Shown piece by piece: positions 11,267 to 19,413 of a stretch of DNA of 64,000 nt. Both the position numbers and the translations under genes were made by a program. Below the pieces are notes generated by a model. It had not been told where the DNA came from and searched no databases. It worked only from the letters and a program-made list of their open reading frames with translations. The DNA is from Marinobacter azerbaijanicus (GTDB taxonomy: Bacteria; Pseudomonadota; Gammaproteobacteria; Pseudomonadales; Oleiphilaceae): positions 700,702 through 764,701 of the forward strand of contig NZ_JASSVS010000001.1 of the NCBI RefSeq assembly GCF_030250645.1, in the 5' to 3' direction. Position 1 is the stretch's first letter. Every line of letters begins with the position of its first letter.

Positions 11267-12028
11267 ATGAAACTTCAAGATTCCGTGATCGCAATCACCG
11301 GTGGCGGCCAGGGATTGGGCCGTGCCATGGGCGAATATCTGGCTGCCAGAGGCGCCCGCGTGGCACTGATTGACCTCATGCCCGAGACGCTGGACGAAGC
11401 TGCTGAAGCCTGCAGAAAAGCCGGCGGAGAGGCCAGGACTTACGTATGCAACGTGGCGAAGGAAGAAGACGTGGAGAAGACGTTTGAATCCATCGTGGCG
11501 GATTTCGGGCACCTGAACGGCCTCATCAACAACGCCGGCATTCTGCGGGATGGTCTGCTGGTGAAGGTGAAGGATGGCCAGGTGGAAAAGCGCATGGAAC
11601 TGTCCCAGTGGCAGGCGGTGATCGATGTGAACCTGACCGGGGTTTTCCTGTGCGGTCGTGAAGCTGCTACGCAGATGATCAGGACCGGCGACGAAGGTGT
11701 GATCATCAATATCGCCTCCATTGCCCGCGCCGGCAACATGGGCCAGAGCAACTATTCCGCCGCCAAGGCCGGCGTGTCGGCACTGGTTCCGGTCTGGGCC
11801 AAGGAACTCGCCCGCTATGGCATCCGCTGCATGGGCATCGCACCGGGATTCATCGAAACCGCAATGACCGCCTCCATGAAACCCGAAGCCCTGGAGAAAA
11901 TGACCGCTGGCATCCCCCTCAAACGCATGGGCAAGCCAGAAGAAATCGCCTCCGCCGCCGCGTTCATCTTCGAGAATGACTACATGTCCGGACGCATGCT
12001 CGAGGTCGATGGCGCACTTCGCCTGTAG
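11267..12028 (+). CDS. SDR family oxidoreductase (FabG-like)
   Basis: 253-residue short-chain dehydrogenase/reductase using NAD(P)H. It has the Rossmann motif TGGGQGLG (about 11-18), the NNAGI motif, catalytic Ser in the IASIARAG segment and the YSAAK active site. The substrate is probably a 3-oxoacyl thioester or similar carbonyl; the sequence does not decide between FabG and PhaB-like roles. I chose the ATG at 11267 (TTAGGG before it) over an upstream in-frame start, because the family starts at KLQDSVIAITGGG. The TAG stop lies inside a REP sequence. Confidence 0.88.
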   Translation: MKLQDSVIAITGGGQGLGRAMGEYLAARGARVALIDLMPETLDEAAEACRKAGGEARTYVCNVAKEEDVEKTFESIVADFGHLNGLINNAGILRDGLLVKVKDGQVEKRMELSQWQAVIDVNLTGVFLCGREAATQMIRTGDEGVIINIASIARAGNMGQSNYSAAKAGVSALVPVWAKELARYGIRCMGIAPGFIETAMTASMKPEALEKMTAGIPLKRMGKPEEIASAAAFIFENDYMSGRMLEVDGALRL

Positions 12029-12063
12029 GTCGGATTAGGCTCAACGAGCCGTAATCCGACAAC
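12025..12063. repeat. REP palindrome, left end of composite repeat copy A
   Basis: GTAGGTCGGATTAGGC, a short loop, then GCCGTAATCCGACA. It overlaps the stop codon of the SDR gene (the TAG in GTAGG). Confidence 0.85.
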
Positions 12064-12081
12064 CTTAGCCTGCGGTCATTG

Positions 12082-12181
12082 GGGCTGGCCCGGGGGTGGA
12101 AGTATCTTTTCTTTGGAAAAAGAACTCGCTTCGCTCAGACACCTTTTTCTGGCAGAAAAGATACCCCCACCCCCGGACCGA
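12082..12181. repeat. ~98-bp long palindrome, copy A (inverted relative to the other six)
   Basis: Near-perfect long hairpin: GGCCCGGGGGTGG-type outer arms and an inner core containing TTTGGAAAAAGAACTCGC and CAGACACCTTTTTCTGG. Linkers to the REPs on both sides match those of the other copies. This copy sits directly upstream of the REP transposase gene. Confidence 0.85.
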
Positions 12182-12204
12182 CCAGACTTTGCTGGTAACG
12201 TTGA

Positions 12205-12243
12205 CAATTGTCGGATTAGGCAAAGCCGTAATCCGACAATTCC
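12205..12243. repeat. REP palindrome, right end of composite repeat copy A
   Basis: TGTCGGATTAGGCAAAGCC followed by GTAATCCGACA. It is joined to the long palindrome by the conserved linker containing CAACGTTACCAGCAAAG (read on the minus strand). Confidence 0.8.
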
Positions 12244-12294
12244 CGAAGACAACCACCAAAAATCCAAAAACACCACCAACCCATACAAGGACGT

Positions 12295-12816
12295 ATGATG
12301 AACTACCGCCGCAACCGCCATCCTGGCGGCACCTACTTCTTCACCGTTGTAACCGCCAACCGCACCCCACTCTTCAACAACCCCACCGCCGTCCAACGCC
12401 TGAGAACCACTCTCCGGTCGGTAATCAACCGCCACCCCTTCACCATAGACGCCATGGTCGTCCTCCCCGACCACATCCACTGCATCTGGACTCTGCCGGC
12501 AGGCGACACCAACTACTCAACTCGGTGGCGCCTGATCAAAGGGGGATTCACCAACAGCTTTCACCGGCATTCACAGGATAAAACCGGCAGGTCAAAATCA
12601 CTTTGGCAAAAACGCTACTGGGAACACACCATCCGGGACGAAAACGACTTCAACCGGCATGTTGACTATGTCCATTACAACCCAGTGAAACACGGCTATG
12701 TGGCACGTGCCGTTGACTGGCCGTATTCCAGTTTTCATCGGTTTGTGAGGAAGGGGATTTTGCCGGTGGATTGGGGGATTGACGAAGCAGAGCTTGAGGG
12801 GATTGGGAGCGAGTAA
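12295..12816 (+). CDS. rayT: REP-associated tyrosine transposase (RayT)
   Basis: 173-residue Y1 single-strand transposase of the IS200-related REP-associated family. It carries the HUH metal motif as PDHIHCIW (about residues 60-67) and the catalytic Tyr in the HVDYVHYNPVKHG segment, the hallmark of RayT. Known family members bind and cleave REP hairpins. It is flanked by a composite repeat copy upstream and an inverted REP pair downstream, the usual arrangement for a transposase acting on its own repeat family. Start is ATG 12295 or 12298. The frame is intact, so it may be active. Confidence 0.93.
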   Translation: MMNYRRNRHPGGTYFFTVVTANRTPLFNNPTAVQRLRTTLRSVINRHPFTIDAMVVLPDHIHCIWTLPAGDTNYSTRWRLIKGGFTNSFHRHSQDKTGRSKSLWQKRYWEHTIRDENDFNRHVDYVHYNPVKHGYVARAVDWPYSSFHRFVRKGILPVDWGIDEAELEGIGSE

Positions 12817-12824
12817 GCCTGTGA

Positions 12825-12908
12825 GTTGTCGGATTACGCTTCGCTAATCCGACCTACATGAATCCATTGCGGTAGGTCGGATTAGGCCCAACGGGCCGTA
12901 ATCCGACA
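12825..12908. repeat. inverted REP pair downstream of rayT
   Basis: Two REPs in opposite orientation (12825-12857 and 12871-12908) separated by about 13 bp. Head-to-head pairs like this are called REPIN or BIME units and are the presumed substrate of the neighbouring RayT. Confidence 0.85.
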
Positions 12909-12930
12909 TCAACCCGATCACCCCCCAAAC

Positions 12931-13242
12931 CTACGGCCGCCACCCAAACTCACGCATCGAAACCCGACCATCAACAACCACAACCCCCTCCTCCCGCAAA
13001 CTCTGAGCCTGAACCTCAAACGCCTCACTCCCAATGGGAAAGGCAATCTGCCCATTGCTTCGGATCACCCGATACCAAGGAATGGAATGGCCTTCAGGTA
13101 ACTTGCCCAGGGCCCTGCCAATGTACCGGGCCTGTCGCCCAAGGCCCGCCATATCGGCGACCTGGCCGTAACTCGCCACCCGGCCGGCGGGGATGGCGGC
13201 GACGACTTGCCAGATTTTCTGGTCTTTTGTGGGTTCGGTCAT
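12931..13242 (-). CDS. alkyltransferase-like protein (ATL, MGMT-fold)
   Basis: 103-residue protein with the C-terminal fold of O6-alkylguanine-DNA alkyltransferase. The winged-helix part (GRVASYGQVADMAG) is followed by the Arg finger region, but the active-site PCHR is PWYRV here, with Trp replacing the acceptor Cys. Proteins with that change (E. coli YbaZ/Atl, yeast Atl1) bind and flip alkylguanine without repairing it and hand the lesion to nucleotide excision repair. It lies between two REP clusters. Confidence 0.9.
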   Translation of the reverse strand: MTEPTKDQKIWQVVAAIPAGRVASYGQVADMAGLGRQARYIGRALGKLPEGHSIPWYRVIRSNGQIAFPIGSEAFEVQAQSLREEGVVVVDGRVSMREFGWRP

Positions 13243-13270
13243 AGGGTTTTGGAGTTTGGTTTAGGTTTGG

Positions 13271-13363
13271 GTTGTCGGATTACGGCTACGCCTAATCCGA
13301 CCTACGACTCCGCAGGCCAATACTTCCCACGTAGGTCGGATTAGGCAAAGCCGTAATCCGACA
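13271..13363. repeat. inverted REP pair; the second is the left end of composite repeat copy B
   Basis: REPs at 13271-13306 and 13331-13363 in opposite orientation. The second is joined to the ~98-bp palindrome by the conserved linker containing CCAACGTTACCCGCAAAG. Confidence 0.85.
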
Positions 13364-13392
13364 AATACCAACGTTACCCGCAAAGCCGGAAT

Positions 13393-13491
13393 CGGCCCGG
13401 GGGTGGGGGTACCTTTTCTGCCAGAAAAAGATGTCTGAGCGAAGCGAGTTCTTTTTCCAAAGAACAGGTACCCCCACCGCCGGGCCAGCCA
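13393..13491. repeat. ~98-bp long palindrome, copy B
   Basis: Outer arms GGCCCGGGGGTGGGGGTACC and the matching GGTACCCCCACC. The core reads GCCAGAAAAAGATGTCTGAG then CGAAGCGAGTTCTTTTTCC. Part of a complete composite unit spanning 13331-13555. Confidence 0.88.
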
Positions 13492-13517
13492 CCGAAGCCA
13501 TCAGGCTATCAGACAGA

Positions 13518-13555
13518 TGTCGGATTACGGCCCTTTGGGCCTAATCCGACCTACG
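13518..13555. repeat. REP overlapping the 3' end of the ampG-like gene (right end of copy B)
   Basis: Read on the minus strand, GTAGGTCGGATTAG encodes the last residues Arg-Ser-Asp and the TAG stop of the transporter gene, so the repeat supplies the stop codon. Confidence 0.85.
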
Positions 13556-14788
13556 GGGTTCTTCCTCGGCTTCTTCGTTACGGGGCGCCAGGGCATCCAG
13601 GCGTTCACCCTGGCGGATCATGAACCAGGCTAGCAGTATGGCGGGTATGCCCATCAGTCCCGCCACCAGGAAAAACTCACCGTACCCGAAGCCGGCCACC
13701 ACGATGCCGGAGAAGCCGCCAATGAATTTACCGGGCAACGTCATCAGTGAGCTGAACAGCGCGTACTGGGTTGCCGTGAAAGCGGCACTGGTCATGCTCG
13801 ACAGCCAGGCGATCAGTGCCACGTTGGCGATGCCGCCGCTGAGGTTATCGGCACTGACCACCAGCGCCAGGGTGGCAATGTTAGGCGGGTACTGCGCCAG
13901 AACCACAAACAACAGGTTGGTGGCCGCCGTCATGATGGCGCCGGTGAGCAATATCTTGCGAACACCATAGCGCACCACCATTACACCGCCTATCAGGGAG
14001 CCGGCGATGGTCATGAAGAAGCCGAAGATCTTGGTCACGTCCGCCACCTGGGTTTTGGAGAAGCCCATAAAGTCCAGATAGAAGGGATTGGCCATCACGC
14101 CCATGGCAATATCGGATATGCGGTACACCGCCACCATCACCAGAATCAGGACCGCCAGTTCCTTGTAACGCCGGAAGAAATCAAGAAACGGCCCTGCCAC
14201 TGCCGCATAGAACCAGCCAATAAACCTCGCCAGCCGTGGGTTCAGGTGGGTTCGTTTGCTGGCCTCGTGTTCGATCTTGTCAGCAATGTCCTGGGCAGCG
14301 GCGAAGTGATTGACCGCGGGCTCCCGCACAATCAGCACGGTCGCCATACCCACGCCCACCAGCAATGCCATTACTTCGTAGGAAACCTGCCAGGACCAGA
14401 ATTCCGCCAGGTAGAGAGCGCCGGCTCCGGCCACCAGCAATGCCAGGCGATAGCCAAATATATAGGTGGCAGCCAGCGCCGCCTGCAGGCGCTCCTCCGC
14501 AATCTCGATCCGGTAGGCATCAATCGCCACGTCCTGGGTAGCGGAAGAGAAGGCAACCAACAGGCCGCAAAGCGCCATCATTTCCGGCGCAACGGTGGCA
14601 TTCACGTGGGCCATCAGGTACAGGCCGGTGGCGATGCCTGCCTGCGCCAGCAGTATCCAGCTACGCCGCTTGCCGAGAAGTCTATCCAGGAGGGGCAGCT
14701 TTACCCGGTCGACCACCGGGGCCCAGAACACCTTGATGGAATAGGTAATCCCCAGCCAGCTGAAAAACCCGATAGTGGCCGTTTCCAC
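13541..14788 (-). CDS. AmpG-like MFS transporter (start uncertain, probably further upstream)
   Basis: Major facilitator protein of the AmpG muropeptide-permease type, with about 12-14 hydrophobic segments and the WAPVVDRVKLP loop between early helices. AmpG imports anhydromuropeptides for cell-wall recycling. The first canonical start is GTG 14788, but this cuts off helix 1. The same frame stays open to 14944 and encodes a family-like N-terminus (LLRETVYTYTRWQ, then LLFLGFSAGLPFLLVFSTLN), yet it contains no ATG, GTG or TTG. An ATC at 14941 with GGGGG upstream is a possible rare start. The C-terminus ends inside a REP. It follows yajQ on the same strand. Confidence 0.8.
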   Translation of the reverse strand: METATIGFFSWLGITYSIKVFWAPVVDRVKLPLLDRLLGKRRSWILLAQAGIATGLYLMAHVNATVAPEMMALCGLLVAFSSATQDVAIDAYRIEIAEERLQAALAATYIFGYRLALLVAGAGALYLAEFWSWQVSYEVMALLVGVGMATVLIVREPAVNHFAAAQDIADKIEHEASKRTHLNPRLARFIGWFYAAVAGPFLDFFRRYKELAVLILVMVAVYRISDIAMGVMANPFYLDFMGFSKTQVADVTKIFGFFMTIAGSLIGGVMVVRYGVRKILLTGAIMTAATNLLFVVLAQYPPNIATLALVVSADNLSGGIANVALIAWLSSMTSAAFTATQYALFSSLMTLPGKFIGGFSGIVVAGFGYGEFFLVAGLMGIPAILLAWFMIRQGERLDALAPRNEEAEEEPRRSD

Positions 14789-14956
14789 CCCGACATCCGC
14801 CAGCCGCGCATTCAGCGTGGAGAAGACCAGCAGGAATGGCAGGCCTGCGGAAAAGCCCAGGAACAGAAGCGCAATAACCTGCCAGCGGGTGTAGGTGTAA
14901 ACAGTTTCCCTGAGCAGCGCCAGGTTGGTGCCGGATAAGATGGCTCAGCCCCCGGG

Positions 14957-15439
14957 TCAGTCGCGGAAATTGTTGAATTGCAGCGGGATATCCAGCTCGG
15001 CTTCCTTCAACAGCGCAATCGCCGTCTGCAGGTCGTCACGCTTCTTACCTTTTACCCGGACCTTGTCACCTTCAATGCTGGCCTGAACCTTCAGCTTGCC
15101 ATCCTTGATCATCTTGACGATCTTCTTGGCCATATCGGTCTCGATGCCCTGCTTCAGCTGCAGGTGCTGTTTGACCAGTTTGCCGGACTTGCTCTCGCCA
15201 TTTTCAGCCAATGCCCGGGCATCAATATCACGCTTGGCAAAGGCCATTCTCAGCATGTCCATCAACTGTTCCAGCTGGAACTCCTGCTCGGCGCTGATGG
15301 TAATGCCCTTGTCGTCGAGTTCGATATCCGCTTCCACGTTCTTGAAGTCCCAGCGGTTGCCCAGCTCGCGCTTGGCCTGGTCCACCGCATTGGTGACTTC
15401 GTGCATGTCGATTTCAGAAACGATGTCAAAAGAAGGCAT
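14957..15439 (-). CDS. yajQ: YajQ family c-di-GMP-binding protein
   Basis: 160-residue YajQ/DUF520 protein, full length. It begins [20 protein letters not shown], the family signature, and ends [12 protein letters not shown]. Two ferredoxin-like RNA-binding-type domains are expected. In Xanthomonas and Pseudomonas, YajQ proteins bind c-di-GMP and affect transcription of virulence and biofilm genes. Upstream of the AmpG-like gene, and possibly co-transcribed with it. Confidence 0.93.
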   Translation of the reverse strand: MPSFDIVSEIDMHEVTNAVDQAKRELGNRWDFKNVEADIELDDKGITISAEQEFQLEQLMDMLRMAFAKRDIDARALAENGESKSGKLVKQHLQLKQGIETDMAKKIVKMIKDGKLKVQASIEGDKVRVKGKKRDDLQTAIALLKEAELDIPLQFNNFRD

Positions 15440-15596
15440 GATGTGTTCTCACTTTTTACATTTATCCACGTCAGGGCACGCACAAAACGCTATACTGATG
15501 CCCTTCTCGTTGCACTCTGGTTTTATAAGGTGCCAAAGCATACCAAGACCGGGGCGGCACCGCATCTGACAATGGACTGGTGAGTAGTAGATAACA

Positions 15597-16568
15597 ATGC
15601 CAAATCTTGACCTTCCCATTCTCGTGGTAGACGACGCCAAATTCAGCAGCATGGTGGTGGGCCGCACCCTCCGCAATGCAGGATACCGTGACGTACGAAT
15701 CGCTAACAATGCACCCGCCGCCCTGGAGTTTATCGACCAGCGCCCGGTGAGCGTACTGATCGCTGACTGGCTGATGCCGGAGATGGACGGGCTGGAACTG
15801 ACTGACCAGGTTCGCCAGCAGGACGAGCAGAACAATCACTACACCTATGTGATCCTGCTTACCGCCCGCGAGAGTGTCGAGGCCCTGTCAGAAGCCTTCG
15901 ACCGCGGTGTGGACGACTTCATCTACAAGTCGGACATGACCAAACAGCTGATCCCCCGGATCTTCGCGGCCGACCGTATGGCGGATCGCCAGAACACCCT
16001 GCTGAAAGCCAATTCCCTGCTGATCGAAAACAACCGGGAACTGGAAAACAGCAGCATCATCGATCTGGAAACCGGCCTGTGCAACAACCGCTACTCCCGT
16101 GACAAGCTTGGCAAGTGTTTACGCCAGGCTGAATCCAGGGGTGGAACCTCTGCCTATGTACTGTGCGGCATCCGCAACTGGCAGGATCTCAAACGCAAGC
16201 ATGCCCCTTCAGTGATGAGCGAACTGGCCGTGGGCATTGCCCGCCGCCTCAGCCACCTGATCCGGCCCATGGATTCCCTGTGCCGTGTGGGCGACAACCA
16301 GTACGCCATCATTGCCCACTTCCCCAACAGCGACCACTGCTCCACAACCGCCTTCCGGCGCGTGTTCGACGGCATCAACCACAAGGCCCTGAAGACCACG
16401 GCGGGTTATATTTCCGTCGAGGCGGGAATGGTGCTTTGCCGGGCCGATGCACAGCATGGCACGCCTTCTGTACAGGAGATGGAGCGGGCGGCGGTTCAGG
16501 GATTGGTGGATGCGTATGAGACGCGGCGGTTTACGGAGACGAGGCCGGAGATTGGGGAGAAAGTTTGA
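15597..16568 (+). CDS. response regulator with degenerate GGDEF domain
   Basis: 323 residues. An N-terminal receiver domain (about 6-125) has the acidic pair Asp12-Asp13 and phospho-acceptor Asp57 in the IADWLMPEMDG segment. A short coiled linker leads to a GGDEF-fold region (about 155-310) whose active-site motif is RVGDNQY instead of RYGGDEF, and the metal-binding residues are not conserved. It is therefore probably a phosphorylation-controlled effector or binding protein, not a cyclase. It diverges from yajQ across a 157-bp gap. No partner histidine kinase is adjacent. Confidence 0.8.
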   Translation: MPNLDLPILVVDDAKFSSMVVGRTLRNAGYRDVRIANNAPAALEFIDQRPVSVLIADWLMPEMDGLELTDQVRQQDEQNNHYTYVILLTARESVEALSEAFDRGVDDFIYKSDMTKQLIPRIFAADRMADRQNTLLKANSLLIENNRELENSSIIDLETGLCNNRYSRDKLGKCLRQAESRGGTSAYVLCGIRNWQDLKRKHAPSVMSELAVGIARRLSHLIRPMDSLCRVGDNQYAIIAHFPNSDHCSTTAFRRVFDGINHKALKTTAGYISVEAGMVLCRADAQHGTPSVQEMERAAVQGLVDAYETRRFTETRPEIGEKV

Positions 16569-16573
16569 ATCGG

Positions 16574-16666
16574 GTTGTCGGATTACGCTTCGCTAATCCG
16601 ACCTACATCCCATGTTGAAGTTCTTGCCACCCGTAGGTCGGATTAGCGAAGCGTAATCCGACAACA
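16574..16666. repeat. inverted REP pair
   Basis: REPs at 16574-16607 and 16633-16666 in opposite orientation with about 25 bp between, just after the REC/GGDEF-like gene. The tip sequence GCTTCGC/GCGAAGC differs from most other copies. Confidence 0.85.
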
Positions 16667-16763
16667 TGATCCACTTGCTCCCCCTACTCTGAATACACAT
16701 TCAGTAACACTGCGACACACATCACAAACAGACTTCCCCCGCCGAAAGCCCTATTCTGAAATT

Positions 16764-16907
16764 GTGGATTTAAGCAGTATCCCCCATGGCGGAGGAGCCG
16801 AGTTGTACCTCCGCCGCCAAATGGGGAAAGTCCGCAGAATTAACGAATTTTTCAGGCACTTTCGTTCTTTCCTTGTTTTTAAGCCAGCTTTTTAGCTGGC
16901 TTTTTTC
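16764..16907 (+). ncRNA. candidate small RNA with intrinsic terminator
   Basis: No reading frame fits here. A TATTCT element at 16752-16757 could be a -10 box. A long hairpin follows (CCCCAT then GGCGGAGG at 16782-16795, pairing with CCTCCGCC then ATGGGG at 16808-16826), a single-stranded A/U-rich region, and a strong terminator at 16881-16906. The AraC gene has its own TATACT box after the terminator, so this unit seems independent. Several GGA triplets could be CsrA/RsmA targets, but I do not recognise an RNA family. Confidence 0.45.
16881..16906 (+). terminator. intrinsic terminator
   Basis: Nine-base stem AAGCCAGCT / AGCTGGCTT with a T loop and a following T6 run; ends the candidate small RNA 55 bp before the AraC-family gene. 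Confidence 0.85.
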
Positions 16908-16961
16908 ATTTCAAACTCCGGTATACTTCTGTCAACAACCACCCAAGAAGTTGCCGTAACC

Positions 16962-17984
16962 ATGAAGACCCTCGGAACCGCCTCTGTTGCCGCCCTCAGA
17001 CAATACGTTCGCGCCGCCGACGCCCGTGGCATTGATACCGTTCTGCTATTCAAAAAAGCCGGGCTCGATTCATCGATTCTCAAAACCGATGACGGGCGTT
17101 TAAACGGGGAACAGTTCCAGGCGTTTATCCGGCTTTTGGTAGAGGAAACCAACAGCCCCATTCTAGGCCTGGAAACCGGTGATTTCGTACAGCCCGGCTC
17201 CTACAGCGTTCTCGGGTACATCACCATGAGCTCCGCCACACTGGGCGAGGCCGTGGCGCGTATTGCCCCATTCGAAAAACTGGTCGGTGATATGGGCACC
17301 ACACAACTGGCGGGCAACGGTAATCACATCAAACTGGTCTGGGCCTGCAACTACACCGACCCGGTCGTCCGGCCCCACATGGTGGATAACGTCTTTGCCT
17401 CCTGGATCAACTACGCCCGCTGGCTGGCGGACAACACCACCGCCTCCCCGGTGGAAGTGCTCCTGGAACACCCCTCTCCCGGACCGGAACTGGAAAGCGC
17501 CTACAGCGAACGCTGGGGCTGCCCGGTCCGATTCCGTGCCGGTGAAGACGCGATCGTGCTGCACAAAGACCTGCTGAATACCCCCTTGCGCCAGCCCGAC
17601 CCGCTGCTGAGGAAAACACTGGAAGCCCACGCCCTGAGCCAACTCGCCACCCTGGAAACCGACACCGCCCTCACCCACAGGGTCAAAAACAGCATCCGCA
17701 AACAGCTCATGCACGGCATCACCCGCCAGGACATGGTCGCCGACCACCTGGGCATGACCAGCCGCACACTACAGCGCAAGCTCAGCCAGGAAGGGGTTTC
17801 CTATCAGCAACTACTGGACGAGGTCAGACAAGCCATGGCCGAGGATTTTCTGGCCAACAGCGACCTGGGAATACCGGAAATAGCGTTGAGGTTGGGATAC
17901 AGCGAAACAACATCGTTCCACAGGAAGTTCAAAGCAGAAACGGGAAAGACCCCAGGTGAGTTCCGTCAGTTAAAAGAGGAATAG
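16962..17984 (+). CDS. AraC family transcriptional regulator
   Basis: 340-residue DNA-binding regulator. The N-terminal half (about 20-205) matches the arabinose-binding-like domain found in regulators such as OruR and ArgR-like AraC proteins. The C-terminal AraC helix-turn-helix pair (about 235-335) carries ADHLGMTSRTLQRKL and IPEIALRLGYSETTSFHRKF. A TATACT -10 box at 16922-16927 lies just upstream. Target genes are unknown; the neighbouring argG is convergent and not an obvious target. Confidence 0.88.
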   Translation: MKTLGTASVAALRQYVRAADARGIDTVLLFKKAGLDSSILKTDDGRLNGEQFQAFIRLLVEETNSPILGLETGDFVQPGSYSVLGYITMSSATLGEAVARIAPFEKLVGDMGTTQLAGNGNHIKLVWACNYTDPVVRPHMVDNVFASWINYARWLADNTTASPVEVLLEHPSPGPELESAYSERWGCPVRFRAGEDAIVLHKDLLNTPLRQPDPLLRKTLEAHALSQLATLETDTALTHRVKNSIRKQLMHGITRQDMVADHLGMTSRTLQRKLSQEGVSYQQLLDEVRQAMAEDFLANSDLGIPEIALRLGYSETTSFHRKFKAETGKTPGEFRQLKEE

Positions 17985-18004
17985 AGCAAAGCCGGAACGA
18001 GCAG

Positions 18005-18104
18005 GGCCGGTACAGGTTCCCAGAAACGTGGAGCGCCAAGGATGGCGCGACCGAGCCCTACATGGATGTATTCACGGGCGTTTTCTGGGAACCTGTACCG
18101 GCCT
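18005..18104. repeat. 100-bp inverted repeat between convergent araC-type gene and argG
   Basis: Arms GGCCGGTACAGGTTCCCAGA and its complement near 18081-18104 enclose a second small palindrome, GCGCCAAGGATGGCGC (18033-18048). It sits between two converging genes and has no T tract, so it is a long hairpin and not a classical terminator. Single copy in this window. Confidence 0.7.
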
Positions 18105-18126
18105 TGCTCAGGCACAAATCCAGACT

Positions 18127-19338
18127 TTAAAGCTTACGCCCCTTGCCAGCCGCAATCCGCAGGCGCAATGCATTCAGCTTGATAAAGCCTTCCGCATCCT
18201 TCTGGTCATACGCCCCCTGATCTTCCTCAAAGGTCGCAATCTTCTCATCAAAGAGCGAATCGTCAGACTTCCGCCCGACCACATCCACATTGCCCTTATA
18301 GAGCTTCAGACGCACGGTACCATTCACATAGTTCTGGGTCTGATCAATCAATGCCTGCAGCGCCTCACGCTCCGGCGACCACCAGTAACCGTTGTAAATC
18401 ACCTCCGCATAACGCGGCATGATGCTGTCCTTCAGGTGCGCCACTTCGCGGTCCAGAGTAATGGACTCAATGGCACGGTGGGCACGCAACATCACGGTAC
18501 CGCCCGGAGTTTCGTAACAGCCACGGGACTTCATGCCCACATAACGGTTCTCAACGATATCCAGCCGGCCAATACCGTTATCACCCGCCAGCTTGTTCAG
18601 GGTCTCCAGCACAACATGAGGCTTCATCTCCTGACCATCGATGGCCACGATGTCGCCTTTCTTGTAGGTCACCTCAACGTAAGTCGGCGTGTCCGGAGCT
18701 GCTTCCGGAGACACACTCCAGCGCCACATGTCTTCCTCGGCTTCCGCCCAGGGATCTTCCAGGTTCATGCCTTCGTAGGAAATGTGCAGCAGGTTGGCGT
18801 CCATGGAGTAAGGGGACTTGCCCTTTTTCTTCTCCACCGGAATGTTGCGCTCGTCACAATAGGCCAGCAGCTTCTCGCGGGAGTTCAGATCCCACTCGCG
18901 CCAGGGAGCAATTACCTTCACACCCGGCTTCAGGGCATAGGCGCCCAGCTCGAAGCGAACCTGGTCGTTGCCCTTGCCGGTCGCGCCGTGGGAAATGGCA
19001 TCGGCGCCGGTTTCATTGGCAATCTCGATCAGGCGACGGGAGATCAGCGGGCGTGCGATGGACGTACCCAGCAGGTACTCCCCCTCATAGATGGTATTGG
19101 CGCGGAACATCGGGAACACGTAATCCCGCACGAACTCCTCGCGCAGGTCCTCGATGTAGATTTCATTAACGCCCAACGCCTTGGCCTTCTCGCGCGCCGG
19201 TTCCACTTCCTCGCCCTGGCCGATGTCGGCGGTAAAGGTTACCACCTCACACTCATAGGTATCCTGCAACCAGCGAACGATTACCGAGGTATCCAGGCCA
19301 CCGGAATAGGCCAGCACCACCTTTTTAATATCAGACAT
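18127..19338 (-). CDS. argG: argininosuccinate synthase
   Basis: 403 residues, the normal length for the bacterial enzyme. It joins citrulline and aspartate with ATP in arginine biosynthesis. The PP-loop [10 protein letters not shown] (about 10-19), the [13 protein letters not shown] segment and the family core [11 protein letters not shown] are present. Stand-alone gene with no other arg gene nearby. Confidence 0.98.
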   Translation of the reverse strand: MSDIKKVVLAYSGGLDTSVIVRWLQDTYECEVVTFTADIGQGEEVEPAREKAKALGVNEIYIEDLREEFVRDYVFPMFRANTIYEGEYLLGTSIARPLISRRLIEIANETGADAISHGATGKGNDQVRFELGAYALKPGVKVIAPWREWDLNSREKLLAYCDERNIPVEKKKGKSPYSMDANLLHISYEGMNLEDPWAEAEEDMWRWSVSPEAAPDTPTYVEVTYKKGDIVAIDGQEMKPHVVLETLNKLAGDNGIGRLDIVENRYVGMKSRGCYETPGGTVMLRAHRAIESITLDREVAHLKDSIMPRYAEVIYNGYWWSPEREALQALIDQTQNYVNGTVRLKLYKGNVDVVGRKSDDSLFDEKIATFEEDQGAYDQKDAEGFIKLNALRLRIAAGKGRKL

Positions 19339-19413
19339 GCCCTTGCTCCAGACTGAACAGAATGGATGTATCGAAAATAAGCCGCATATTGTACGGGACA
19401 GCGGGGGGAATGG

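Noticed and set aside
18028..19356. 442-codon open frame antisense to argG
   Set aside because: Complement of a highly biased gene; no family motifs; argG on the other strand is certain.
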